A model generated the notes under the pieces. It made no database searches and was not told the DNA's origin. It saw only the letters and a program-made list of their open reading frames with translations. A DNA stretch of 52,997 nucleotides from Thermoplasmata archaeon (GTDB taxonomy: Archaea; Thermoplasmatota; Thermoplasmata; Lutacidiplasmatales; UBA184), in the NCBI GenBank assembly GCA_030041175.1, contig JASHOK010000038.1, forward strand, positions 1-52,997. The letters run 5' to 3'. Both the position numbers and the translations under genes were made by a program. Below are positions 24,006 through 33,946 of the stretch, in pieces. The first letter of the stretch is position 1; every line of letters begins with the position of its first letter.

Positions 24006-24949
24006 GCCGGCTCCTCGGCCGTCTCGGATGGTTCCCCTTCATCGAGCGGACGACCCACCAGCTGCAGGAAGATGTCCTCGAGGCTGACCGGCGCCAGGGC
24101 GACCCGGCTGCCCCGAGCCAGGGCGGTCTGGACCAGCTCCCGCGCCTCCTTCTCTCGCGTGAACAGGAGGTGCCCACCGACCACCGGCGTGACGGGGCCG
24201 TACGGTGCAAGTTCCTCGACGCTCCAGCTCGAATCGAGCGTGACCCGGTAGGGCAGCTGCACGCGGGCTCGAATGGAATCCGGGGTTCCCTCCACACGGA
24301 GGTGACCGCCCTCGAGGAGGGCGAGCCGCGACGAGAGCGCCTCGGCCTCGTCGAGGTAGTGGGTAGTGAGGAGCACTGTACGATGCTCTCGGGTGGCCCG
24401 CTGGATCGCCGCCCAGACCTCCCGGCGGGCGAGGGGATCGAGCCCCGTGGTCGGCTCGTCGAGGAACAGCAGCTCTGCGTCCGAGGCGAGCACCATCGCC
24501 ACCATCACGCGTCGGCGCTGACCACCGGAGAGCCGACTGACGAGCCGCCGGCGCACGTCGCCGAGCCCGAGCTCGTCGATGACATCGTTCCGCCGTCGAT
24601 GCGTTTCGGGCCGGTCCATCCCGCGCATCCGGAGATACCCGTCGATGAGCTGCTCGGTCGTCGCGAAGTACAGCGGTCGCGATTCTTGGGGCACCATCGC
24701 GATCCGGCGACGGATCTCCCGCTCCTCGGTCCGGATGTCGTATCCCAGAACGGTCGCCGTACCGCTCGTGGGAAGGAGCAGCGTTCCCGTGATCCGAAGG
24801 AAGGTGGTCTTCCCGGCCCCGTTCCGACCGATCAACCCGTAGGTTTCCCCGCCGGGAATGTCGAACGACACATCGTCGAGCGCTCGGGTGGAACCGCCTC
24901 GATAGGTGTACGTCTTCGAGAGTCGTTGTGCGGAAACCGCCGTCGCCAT
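24002..24949 (-). CDS. ABC transporter ATP-binding protein
   Basis: The cytoplasmic motor of the ABC-2 exporter. Motifs: Walker A GRNGAGKTT, Q-loop MVPQESRPLYF, signature RLSGGQRRRVMVAMVL, Walker B LLFLDEPTTGLDPLARREVWA and H-loop LLTTHYLDEAEAL. The C-terminal 90 residues form the usual extension of DrrA-type exporters. It is the first gene of the two-gene operon; 315 aa is the normal length. Confidence 0.93.
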   Translation of the reverse strand: MATAVSAQRLSKTYTYRGGSTRALDDVSFDIPGGETYGLIGRNGAGKTTFLRITGTLLLPTSGTATVLGYDIRTEEREIRRRIAMVPQESRPLYFATTEQLIDGYLRMRGMDRPETHRRRNDVIDELGLGDVRRRLVSRLSGGQRRRVMVAMVLASDAELLFLDEPTTGLDPLARREVWAAIQRATREHRTVLLTTHYLDEAEALSSRLALLEGGHLRVEGTPDSIRARVQLPYRVTLDSSWSVEELAPYGPVTPVVGGHLLFTREKEARELVQTALARGSRVALAPVSLEDIFLQLVGRPLDEGEPSETAEEPA

Positions 24950-25020
24950 GAATCCGTTCGCGTCTCCGATGACGGAATCGGCCTACCGTCGGGGCCCGAC
25001 GACCGCGCGAGGCTGCCGCA

Positions 25021-26088
25021 CTAGCTCAGCACCTCGCCCAGTCGGTCTTCGGCCCGAGCCCGCTTGAGCTCGAGGGCAATCCGGCGACCGGTGGACAGCT
25101 GGGGCGCCACCAGGTCCGAGTAGCTCGAGCCGGAGGGGAACAGGTTCGTGCCGGCGACGATCCGCGTCGAGATCTCGAACACCTTGAACTGGAGTTCCTC
25201 CGTCACAATGCCCTCCACGCAGAACGGGCCGACCATGCCACCGAACAGGTCGACCGAGGTGTCCACGATCCGCGCGGCGACGTCGAAGACCTGCGGCAGG
25301 AGCGATTCGCGCAGCACCACCGGTACGTTGCCCGTCACGACGAAGGTGGGCCGGATCCCCGCCCGCCGAAGGCCCTCCTGGGCTCCGAGCTTGTACAGCT
25401 CGTCGATGTTCGCCTCGTCCCGGCGGTCCATCCCGAGGAGCTCGATCGAGCCATGGCGCACCCGGTATCCGTCTTCGGACAGCGGGGAATAGAAGAAGTG
25501 CACGTAATACCGGGTGCCGACGACGTACTCCTGGATGACGTAGGGGCCGGTGGGCCGGAAGTCGGCGAGCTCTTCGGGATTCTTGGCGAGGAAGAAGCCC
25601 TTGCCGCCCTTCGCCCCATAGTACTTGATGATCACCGGCCCGTCGACCGCATCGAGGTTCGCGAACTTCTTCGGCATCGGAACCTGGGCCTGTTCCAGCC
25701 ACTCTCGTTCCTTTTCCCGGTCCGACTCCCATCCGAGAACCTTCCGGTTCCCGAAGACCGGGACCTCGAGGGCGTTGAAGGCGGTGGGACCGAGGTACTC
25801 CACGAAGGAGCCGGTGGGCACGATCACGGCGCCTTCCCGTTGGAGCGTGGCCGCGTGCCGACCGAGTTCCGCGAGCTTGGGCAGAGACAGGAACCGGTCG
25901 GGCCGGGCCAGCGGGAACGCCTCGTAGAACCGTGGCGGCTTACCGACCGCGATGCCCAGTGTGCCGAGGCCCTCGTGACGGGCGCCGTGAAAAATCTGCA
26001 GGGAGGAATGGGAGCACAGCGTGGCGATGACCGGGGTCCGCTCCTTCACCGCCGCGACACGGGACGCGGAGGCGAGCTCGATTCCCAT
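25021..26088 (-). CDS. purP: FAICAR-forming formate-AICAR ligase (PurP)
   Basis: The archaeal ATP-grasp enzyme that formylates AICAR with formate in purine synthesis. Family segments: TLCSHSSLQIFHGARHEGLGT, GSFVEYLGP, VFGNRKVLGWESDREKEREWL, VIIKYYGAKGGKGFFLAKN and PTFVVTGNVPVVLRESLLP, with GMVGPFCVEGIVTEELQFKVFEISTRI near the C-terminus. Start MGIELAS at 26088 is chosen, since the 192-residue extension in the ORF track lies over the nuclease gene in another frame. At 355 aa the length is typical. It follows the nuclease gene by 46 bases. Confidence 0.95.
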   Translation of the reverse strand: MGIELASASRVAAVKERTPVIATLCSHSSLQIFHGARHEGLGTLGIAVGKPPRFYEAFPLARPDRFLSLPKLAELGRHAATLQREGAVIVPTGSFVEYLGPTAFNALEVPVFGNRKVLGWESDREKEREWLEQAQVPMPKKFANLDAVDGPVIIKYYGAKGGKGFFLAKNPEELADFRPTGPYVIQEYVVGTRYYVHFFYSPLSEDGYRVRHGSIELLGMDRRDEANIDELYKLGAQEGLRRAGIRPTFVVTGNVPVVLRESLLPQVFDVAARIVDTSVDLFGGMVGPFCVEGIVTEELQFKVFEISTRIVAGTNLFPSGSSYSDLVAPQLSTGRRIALELKRARAEDRLGEVLS

Positions 26089-26134
26089 ACGGGAAAGGAA
26101 CGGGATTCGGAGATAGCCTTTGCGCGCCGGAGCG

Positions 26135-27343
26135 TCACGAATCCGGTTCCGGGTGGTCCAGCTCCCAGTACCAGCGGACCTGTCGACCGCCTCGCTTCGA
26201 GATCTCGTGTCGGACCGCCGGGTCGATTGTCGGGTCCCGGACCAGTCGCTGGATCTCGGCCGCGTCCAGGCGGCTCGCCCGGGGCAGCAGCCCGTGCTCC
26301 TCGAGGAGCGGACGGACGCCGTCGGGCGCGTAACTCCACTCCTCCTCGCGGCGGCGGATCGCCACTCCGGCGCGTCCCGGCAGCCGATGGACTCCCAGCC
26401 GCTCAGCCTCCGCATGCAGCTCGTCGGCCACCCGGTGGAGGTCGGCGTCGACCTTCTCGCCGTCCTTCCGCAGCTGGATGAAGCGGTCGACGAGGGACTC
26501 GAGACGCTGTCGTTCCTCCAGGGGGACCTCTCGGAACTCGGGACACAGCCCCCGGAAGTCACATCGCTCGCACTGGCGGCCCGGCGTAGGGTCGAACTGC
26601 TGACTCCGGATGCCGTCCGCCACTTCGCCGACCTTCTGGGACAGATGGGCGAGCGTGGTCGCACTCCGGGCCGCGCTCCGATGGGGAGTGAGCGATCGCA
26701 GATGGTAGAGCGTCAGATGCTCGACGGGCAGGGCGTAGTTGGTCTCGACCAGGACCTGGTACATCGACAGCTGGTCGGACTGCCGGGCCTCGTGAGCGGC
26801 CATCTCTCGGCTCGTCTTGTAGTCCAGGACCTCGAGGCCCCCGCGGGGAGTGAGATCGATGCGGTCCACGTACCCGTGCACCGCGACTCCGTCCAGCGTG
26901 GACTGGAGGTACTCTTCGATGGCCACCGGTCGAGGATGTTCCTCCAAGAACTGGTCATAGTACCGGAGGAGCAGATTTTCGCCCAACCCCTTGTACCGGT
27001 TCTCCTCCTCCGGCGAGGAGTAGCCGTCTCGGACCCAGAGGCGGTCGTAGGCCGCCAGCAGCTCGTCCTTGCTGAGCGGCCGAGGATGGCTCTCGACCAT
27101 CGGGCCGGAGGGCTGCCATTCGTCGAGCCGACGCTGCGAGGTGCCCGAGCTCTTTCGGGGAACGGCTTCGGGCACGAGAAACGGCCGGACCAGCTCCTCG
27201 AGGACCGAGTGGATGGTTCGACCGAACGAGAAGTAGGAACGCGGTGCCTCGGGCAGCTTGTCGACGTAGAGGAATTTCCACCGCAGCGGGCACTCGAGGT
27301 AGGTCCGCAGCGACGAGTAGCTCAGCGGACGCAGCTCGCTCAC
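26135..27343 (-). CDS. PD-(D/E)XK nuclease with Fe-S cluster motif (RecB/Cas4-like)
   Basis: The 402-aa protein begins SYSSLRTYLECPLRWKFLY, with the first cluster Cys, and carries the nuclease core GYVDRIDLTPRGGLEVLDYKT (D, then E/D-x-K). The remaining cluster cysteines are CERCDFRGLC, so it is an AddB/Cas4-type Fe-S nuclease. About 120 residues follow the cluster and include a Glu/Arg-rich helical part. No CRISPR or helicase genes are adjacent, so repair or recombination is likely. Start is GTG, 27 nt from a GTTATGG box, consistent with a leaderless transcript. Confidence 0.87.
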   Translation of the reverse strand: MSELRPLSYSSLRTYLECPLRWKFLYVDKLPEAPRSYFSFGRTIHSVLEELVRPFLVPEAVPRKSSGTSQRRLDEWQPSGPMVESHPRPLSKDELLAAYDRLWVRDGYSSPEEENRYKGLGENLLLRYYDQFLEEHPRPVAIEEYLQSTLDGVAVHGYVDRIDLTPRGGLEVLDYKTSREMAAHEARQSDQLSMYQVLVETNYALPVEHLTLYHLRSLTPHRSAARSATTLAHLSQKVGEVADGIRSQQFDPTPGRQCERCDFRGLCPEFREVPLEERQRLESLVDRFIQLRKDGEKVDADLHRVADELHAEAERLGVHRLPGRAGVAIRRREEEWSYAPDGVRPLLEEHGLLPRASRLDAAEIQRLVRDPTIDPAVRHEISKRGGRQVRWYWELDHPEPDS

Positions 27344-27412
27344 GGGGCTGCGCAGCCCTCCGCGACCATAACGGGTTGGGGCCGGGGGTCACCCCCGGTC
27401 CCGGCGGCGGAC

Positions 27413-28513
27413 TCAGTGGCCGGCGGCGAGCGGGGCGTCGGCCAGGGAGTCCTCGCCCAACTTCGGGGCCGGGAGGGTCCCGCGGGCCTGCGGGTTCGAG
27501 AGGTTCTTCGGAAGGCCCAGCAGGTCGAGGAGCTCCTTGTAGTGGTTGCGGATCGTGACCGGGGTCACGTTCGCGACCGCGGCGATCCGGTCCTGACTGC
27601 GAGGCTCGCCCATCAGGTTCGACGCGATGTAGATGATGGTCGCGAGGATGCCGTTGGGGAGGACGCCGCTGGTCGAGTAGACCTTCTCCACCTGCTCCAG
27701 GAGGCCAAGGACCTTCTGACGGACCTCCTTCGACAGGTTGAGGTCCTGGGTGAAGCGGACCAGGTAGTCGCGCGGCTCCACGGGCTTGAGCCCGAGCTTG
27801 AGTTCGCGAGCGAGCAGCGTGTACGCCCGGCCGACCTCGATCTTGGTCGCCTTGGAGTGCTGGATGATCTCCTTCATCGTCCGCGGCACGCGGCACTGCC
27901 GACAGGCCGCGTAGACTGACGCGGCCACGAGGGCCACGATCTTCTTGCCGCGCGTCGCTTTGTGCTCGAGCGCTCGACGGTAAATGTAGGTCGCCGACTC
28001 CTTGACCTCCCGCGAGAGGCCCAGAACCCCGGCGAGGCGGTTGAGCTCACCGAGGGCGACGACCAGGTTGCGCTGATGCGTCCGTGCGGCCCGAAGCCGG
28101 TGGTTGAGCTTGCGGAGGTGGTAGAACTTGAGCGACGTGTTCCGGGAGAGCGAATTGCCCTGGAAGTCGCGCGTCGGAACTCCGATCTCGCTGAACAATC
28201 CCTTGTCGGGCATCAGCGGCGAGATCACGGGGCCCCAGCCCCGGGCCTCCCGACCGGTGTCCTCCTTGCTGCCGCGCTGTCCGCGGTCCGACACCAGGGC
28301 GCTGGCGTCCACGACGAGTCCGCAGTCCGCGCAGACGATCTCCCCGCGGATGTCGTCGCGGGTCAGGTGGGTGGAGCCGCAGTTGGTACAAACGTCCTCA
28401 GAAACGGTCGCCGGAGCCGACACGTCCGGAGCCTCAGGCGCCGAACGGAGGGCGGCGGGACTCGGGTGCTTGCTACGCGTCGAGCGAGTAGAAAGTGATG
28501 CGTGGGTCTGCAT
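27413..28513 (-). CDS. tfb: Transcription initiation factor IIB (TFB)
   Basis: The archaeal general factor that binds TBP-DNA at the BRE and recruits RNA polymerase. An unusual 40-residue Ser/Ala/Pro-rich N-terminus precedes the zinc ribbon (VCTNCGSTHL and VCADCGLVVD), then the B-finger/linker region and two cyclin-like repeats (first with AASVYAACRQCRVPRTMKEI, second with ATIIYIASNLMGEPRSQDRIAAVANVTPVTIRNHYKEL). Its own promoter has one of the best TATA boxes in the window and a nearby dyad. Many archaea carry several TFBs; only one is seen here. Confidence 0.95.
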   Translation of the reverse strand: MQTHASLSTRSTRSKHPSPAALRSAPEAPDVSAPATVSEDVCTNCGSTHLTRDDIRGEIVCADCGLVVDASALVSDRGQRGSKEDTGREARGWGPVISPLMPDKGLFSEIGVPTRDFQGNSLSRNTSLKFYHLRKLNHRLRAARTHQRNLVVALGELNRLAGVLGLSREVKESATYIYRRALEHKATRGKKIVALVAASVYAACRQCRVPRTMKEIIQHSKATKIEVGRAYTLLARELKLGLKPVEPRDYLVRFTQDLNLSKEVRQKVLGLLEQVEKVYSTSGVLPNGILATIIYIASNLMGEPRSQDRIAAVANVTPVTIRNHYKELLDLLGLPKNLSNPQARGTLPAPKLGEDSLADAPLAAGH

Positions 28514-28544
28514 GATATCTCCGAGGGGAGGAGGGGGCCGGGAC

Positions 28545-28552
28545 TATTTATA
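28545..28552 (-). promoter_or_regulatory. TATA box of the TFB gene
   Basis: TATAAATA on the minus strand, centred about 35 nt before the ATG at 28513; predicted leader about 9 nt. An A-run follows upstream. Confidence 0.75.
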
Positions 28553-28569
28553 GATTGGGCGGTTTTTTT

Positions 28570-28603
28570 GTCACTCCTGTTTGAACAGTTGCTACAAAGT
28601 GAC
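28570..28603. promoter_or_regulatory. Dyad symmetry upstream of the TFB promoter
   Basis: Two nested inverted repeats lie just upstream of the TATA box: GTCACT (28570-28575) with AGTGAC (28598-28603), and inside it CTGTT-TG-AACAG (28577-28588). It is AT-richer than its surroundings and could be an operator for TFB or the end of the TrmB transcript. Confidence 0.4.
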
Positions 28604-28629
28604 CCATGTTACCACGCGGCAAAAGGACC

Positions 28630-29913
28630 CTAGAGCGGGCTCAGCGAGAAGACGTGGCCCCGGGCGCTCCGGCGCCGGGCCTCGGGCCGCGTGACCTCCC
28701 ATCGTCCACCCGTCCGCGCCTCGAAAATGGTACGGAGGATGGCGGGGCAGAGGAGTCGGCCCACCTCGGGAGAGGCACCGTCGCAGGCGATGCATCCATC
28801 GGTTCGCACCACCAGGGGCTCCGACTCGACAATGTCGAACCGGACGTTCCTTCCGCGGTAGTACTCTTGGAGGGAGCGGGCAACCTCGAGCGGGAGCTCG
28901 CCCTCGATCTCCCCGGCGATCTTTCGGCCGACCTGACGGGCCACGGTGTCGATGAACTCGGGAACGTCGAACGGGAGGTCCCGGAGCCCTCCGACCTGCA
29001 TCCCGAGCTGGGTGATCTCCCGAAGCCGGTTGAACGATTCGACCTCGCGCCCGAGACGAACCGGCAGGGCGGCGACCGCGGGTTCCTCGAGCTCCACGAT
29101 CCGGTGCTCGGAGGGCGTGCAGTGGTTCCAGAGCTGCTGGTACTGGACCCGCACCAGATTGAGGAACTCCGGATCCGTTGTCCAGACCGTCACAAGATGG
29201 TCCTCGTTGCCTCCGGTCCGGAGGTCTCCGGCGACATAGACGACAGCTCCGCTCTTGTCCAACAGGACGCCCCGTGCGGCGGGCATCGTTCGAGTGTTCC
29301 GGACTTCCGAGAAGGCGGAGAAGTGCTTGACGTCGGCGAGGTTGCCCCGGTTGATCTCGGTGATCACACGGACCTTGACGCCTCGCTGCTTCGCCGTGCG
29401 CAGGTCGCGGTCCAGCCCGCCGTCGATGAACCGGGAAAGCGCGGAGGGACTGAGGGACAGCTGAATCTCCTTGCGGGCCAGCCCGATCTGCTTTCGGAGG
29501 AAACTGTAGAGCGACTTCCGACGTTCCATGACGACGTACTTGCGCCCATCGCTGACCTCCGGGGTGGAGATGTGCTCCTGGAACTCTCGGAGCAGGTGGT
29601 CGCGCCCGGCCTCCAGCCGGCGCAGGTCCTCGGACGTCGTGCGGATCCAGCGCTCGAGCAATTCCTCGGCCGATAGCGCGCCGAACCTCATCGGGCGGCC
29701 GCCGACCGGACGCAGCAAGCCGGCCTCGCGGAGCTGCTGGATGTGCCGGTAGGTCTCCACGCGGTGAGTTCCGCTCATCCGCGCCAGCTCGGAGGCGGTC
29801 TGAGGACCTTCGCGCGAAGCGGCGATGTAGATGCGGGCGGCCCGCTCGGGGACGCCCCGCTCGGCGAGCAACCGGACGAGGCCGGCGCCTGAACGCGCCA
29901 CGAAGTGTACCAC
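28630..29913 (-). CDS. TrmB-family transcription regulator
   Basis: The 427-aa protein begins with a winged helix (GVPERAARIYIAASREGPQTASELARMSGTHRVETYRHIQQL), followed by a coiled coil and a phospholipase-D-like sugar/effector domain as in TrmB regulators (RRKSLYSFLRKQIGLARKEIQLSLSPSALSRFIDGG). A second C-terminal domain has FNRLREITQLGMQVGGLRDLPFDVP and a Cys pair (DGCIACDGASP), not usual for TrmB. The start is GTG at 29913; GTG at 29901 is equally possible. It lies 51 bases after rpsB and its target may be the dyad before TFB, but that is inference. Confidence 0.8.
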   Translation of the reverse strand: MVHFVARSGAGLVRLLAERGVPERAARIYIAASREGPQTASELARMSGTHRVETYRHIQQLREAGLLRPVGGRPMRFGALSAEELLERWIRTTSEDLRRLEAGRDHLLREFQEHISTPEVSDGRKYVVMERRKSLYSFLRKQIGLARKEIQLSLSPSALSRFIDGGLDRDLRTAKQRGVKVRVITEINRGNLADVKHFSAFSEVRNTRTMPAARGVLLDKSGAVVYVAGDLRTGGNEDHLVTVWTTDPEFLNLVRVQYQQLWNHCTPSEHRIVELEEPAVAALPVRLGREVESFNRLREITQLGMQVGGLRDLPFDVPEFIDTVARQVGRKIAGEIEGELPLEVARSLQEYYRGRNVRFDIVESEPLVVRTDGCIACDGASPEVGRLLCPAILRTIFEARTGGRWEVTRPEARRRSARGHVFSLSPL

Positions 29914-29964
29914 CGGGGCCGGCGATAAAACGTATCGGGGAAGCGAGGGTCCCGCCGCTGGGGA

Positions 29965-30630
29965 CTACAGCGCGGCCTGGAAGTCGTCGATCGTGAGCGG
30001 GTACGGTGGCTCGGTCTCCGACCCACTCCGCGCCCGGAGGATCTCCCGCGCGAGAAGCCAGTAGATCGTTGCGAGCGAGACCCGACCCTTGTTGTTGCAG
30101 GGGATGACCAGGTCCACGTTCCGCGTTTCGTTGTTGACGTCGCAGAGACCGACGACCGGGATCCCGACGGAGACGGCCTCCGATAGGGCCTGCTGGTCGG
30201 TCGCCGGGTCCGTCACGACCAGGACCTTCGGTTCGATGTACTCGGCCAGGTTGGGATTTGTGAGACTGCCGGGCACGAACCGTTCCGAGAACGCGACCGC
30301 GCCGATCGCCTTGGCAAAGATGCGTACGGGCTTCTGGCCGTATTGCCGCTGGGAGACCGCGAGGACCTTCTCGGACGGAAAGCGGGCCAGGAACTGCGCC
30401 GCGAGCCGGATCCGTCGGTCGGTCTCCTTGATGTCCAGGACATACAGGCCGTCGTAGCGGATCTTGAACACGAAGCGGCGCATGCTGGCCGACTTCTGCT
30501 GCGTGCCGATGTGCACGCCCGCGGTAAGGTAGGTGTCCTCCGGAACAAGCAGCTCGCCGGGGCGGATGTCCTGGCCCTCGCTGGACGTGGAGGTAAGCTG
30601 TTCGGTCGCCTGAATCTCCTCGTCGGCCAT
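29965..30630 (-). CDS. rps2: 30S ribosomal protein S2 (archaeal)
   Basis: A small-subunit protein of 221 aa. Signatures: LTAGVHIGTQQKSASMRRFVFKIR, DGLYVLDIKETDRRI, VTDPATDQQALSEAVSVGIPVVGLCDVNNET and DLVIPCNNKGRVSLATIYWLLARE. The short acidic N-terminal tail and absence of bacterial insertions fit archaeal S2. It follows enolase by three bases, which preserves the archaeal enolase-S2 neighbourhood, and it ends the long minus-strand run from pheS. Confidence 0.97.
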   Translation of the reverse strand: MADEEIQATEQLTSTSSEGQDIRPGELLVPEDTYLTAGVHIGTQQKSASMRRFVFKIRYDGLYVLDIKETDRRIRLAAQFLARFPSEKVLAVSQRQYGQKPVRIFAKAIGAVAFSERFVPGSLTNPNLAEYIEPKVLVVTDPATDQQALSEAVSVGIPVVGLCDVNNETRNVDLVIPCNNKGRVSLATIYWLLAREILRARSGSETEPPYPLTIDDFQAAL

Positions 30631-30633
30631 GCC

Positions 30634-31845
30634 TTACGTTCCGGGGGGGCTGGCGAGCCGCAGGAGTTCATTTAGCTTTGCCACCCGCTCACCGCCGAGC
30701 AGGCCGCACTTGAGGCCGGCAGAACCGAAGGCGACCGCCAGGTGGGCCAACCAGCCGTCCGGGGTCTCGCCCGACCGGTGCGACGTCACCGTCTTCCATC
30801 CGGCCGATCGGGCGAGGTCGACGGTCGCCAGGGTGTCGGTGAGCGTTCCGACCTGGTTCACCTTGATCAGCACCGCATTGCTTGCGTGGCGGCGGATACC
30901 CTCCGCGACCCGGTCCCGGGCTGTCGTGTAGATGTCGTCGCCGACGACGAGCACCCGGGCCCCCACGGCCTTCGTCACGGCGGTGAAACCGTCAAAGTCG
31001 CCTTCCTGAATCGGGTCCTCGACATACCGGAGCCCGAACCGGTCGACGAGCTCCGCGATGAACGCCACCTGTCCGTCGCGGTCCAGGGATCGCTCCCGGT
31101 ACACGTATCGGCCCTCCCGGTAGAATTCGCTCGCCGCGAGGTCGAGGCCCGGGTGGACCTCGACGTGCAACCGGTCTCGCACGTCGGCACATGCCTGTGC
31201 GAGGAGTTCCAGGGCCTCGACGTTCCCCAGTGGCGCGACCCAGCCGCCCTCGTCCCCCCGCCCGAGAGCCAGGCCCGGGTACTTCCGCTTGAGCCGCTCG
31301 CCGACCTGATGATGCACCTCCAGCGCGGCCCGTATGGAATCCGGCGGCCGGCCCGAAGCGACCGCATGGTACTCCTGGATCTCGGGCCCACCGATGGCGT
31401 GTCGGCCGCCGTTGAGACAGTTGCCGACAATGGCTGGATCGGTCATGCGCTCCATGCCCGGCCGAAGGAGCGAACGCCAGAGCGGTGCACCCCCTTCGGC
31501 GGCGCGGGCGAGGGCCGTAGCGACCGAGATCGCGGTGGCGGTGTTGCCTCCCACCCGAGAGAAGTTGGGAGTGCCGTCCAGACGATGCAGCAGCTCGTCG
31601 ACTCCGGCCTGATCGTCGATCGTCAGCCCGAGGAGGCCCGGCCGGATCTCCGAACGGAAGCGCTGCAGCGCCTCCGGCACGCCGCCGGCGGGAAATGCCT
31701 GCACCTCGGTCGCTCCGGTGCTTTCCCCGCTCGGGGCGCCAGCCCGACCCTCACCGCCGTCCTCCCCCGAGACCGTGGCCTCTACGGTGGGTCGACCCCG
31801 GCTGTCGTAGATGAGCCGGAGCGAGGCTTCGACGATCCGGCTCAT
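30634..31845 (-). CDS. eno: Enolase
   Basis: Converts 2-phosphoglycerate to phosphoenolpyruvate. Catalytic region markers are all present: GNCLNGGRHAIGG, DEGGWVAP, YVEDPIQEGDFDG, VVGDDIYTT, LIKVNQVGTLTDTL (catalytic Lys), SHRSGET and GLKCGLLGGERVAKLNEL. The flexible loop reads APSGESTGATEV instead of PSGASTG. Length 403 aa is slightly short but complete. Its ATG overlaps the epimerase stop by ATGA and rpsB follows by three bases, so it is read within a mixed metabolism-translation transcript. Confidence 0.96.
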   Translation of the reverse strand: MSRIVEASLRLIYDSRGRPTVEATVSGEDGGEGRAGAPSGESTGATEVQAFPAGGVPEALQRFRSEIRPGLLGLTIDDQAGVDELLHRLDGTPNFSRVGGNTATAISVATALARAAEGGAPLWRSLLRPGMERMTDPAIVGNCLNGGRHAIGGPEIQEYHAVASGRPPDSIRAALEVHHQVGERLKRKYPGLALGRGDEGGWVAPLGNVEALELLAQACADVRDRLHVEVHPGLDLAASEFYREGRYVYRERSLDRDGQVAFIAELVDRFGLRYVEDPIQEGDFDGFTAVTKAVGARVLVVGDDIYTTARDRVAEGIRRHASNAVLIKVNQVGTLTDTLATVDLARSAGWKTVTSHRSGETPDGWLAHLAVAFGSAGLKCGLLGGERVAKLNELLRLASPPGT

Positions 31846-32237
31846 GGCTGCTCCACGAACTCGACCAGGACGCCTCCAAAGGCGGCTGGATGGGCAAAGC
31901 CGACCCGGCGCCCCCGGGCCCCGGGACGTGACACGGAATCGATGACCCGCTCGCCCCGGCTCGACAGCTCGGTGAGCCGAGCGGTCACGTCGGGCACCGC
32001 CAAGGCGAGGTGGTGCATGCCCTCACCTCGCGACTCCAAGAAACGGGCTACCGGTGACACGGCGTCGGTCGGCTCGAGAAGCTCCACGTGAGATGCGCCG
32101 GCGTCGAGGAACGAGACCCGGACGCGCTGGGCGCTCACTTCCTCCGGAGGAGAGGCGGGGGTTCCGAGAAGTCGCTCCCACTTCGGGGTCGCCGATGCCA
32201 GGCTGCGGACGGCGATGCCGATGTGATCGACGTGCAC
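31842..32237 (-). CDS. Methylmalonyl-CoA epimerase (VOC fold)
   Basis: This enzyme interconverts (S)- and (R)-methylmalonyl-CoA, feeding the mutase encoded just upstream. The 131-aa glyoxalase-like fold begins MHVDHIGIAVRSL (metal His), has GMHHLALAVPDV (metal His) and ends GVLVEFVE (metal Glu). It starts 12 bases after the mutase large subunit stop and overlaps enolase by four bases. The context makes this assignment more certain than the fold alone would. Confidence 0.93.
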   Translation of the reverse strand: MHVDHIGIAVRSLASATPKWERLLGTPASPPEEVSAQRVRVSFLDAGASHVELLEPTDAVSPVARFLESRGEGMHHLALAVPDVTARLTELSSRGERVIDSVSRPGARGRRVGFAHPAAFGGVLVEFVEQP

Positions 32238-32249
32238 GACGCGGCCCCC

Positions 32250-33923
<1,674 letters not shown>

Positions 33924-33946
33924 CGAGGGCGGGGAGGGACCGGGGC

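Noticed and set aside
26120-27919. 599-aa ORF on the plus strand
   Set aside because: Antisense to the Fe-S nuclease and TFB genes; composition is that of a reverse-strand GC-rich shadow and no domain is recognisable.
30634-31845. Enolase as pseudogene because of unusual PSGESTG and GLKCG motifs
   Set aside because: All catalytic residues are present in order, and the frame is intact.
30742-32091. 449-aa plus-strand ORF
   Set aside because: Antisense to enolase and the epimerase, both complete; no recognisable motif.
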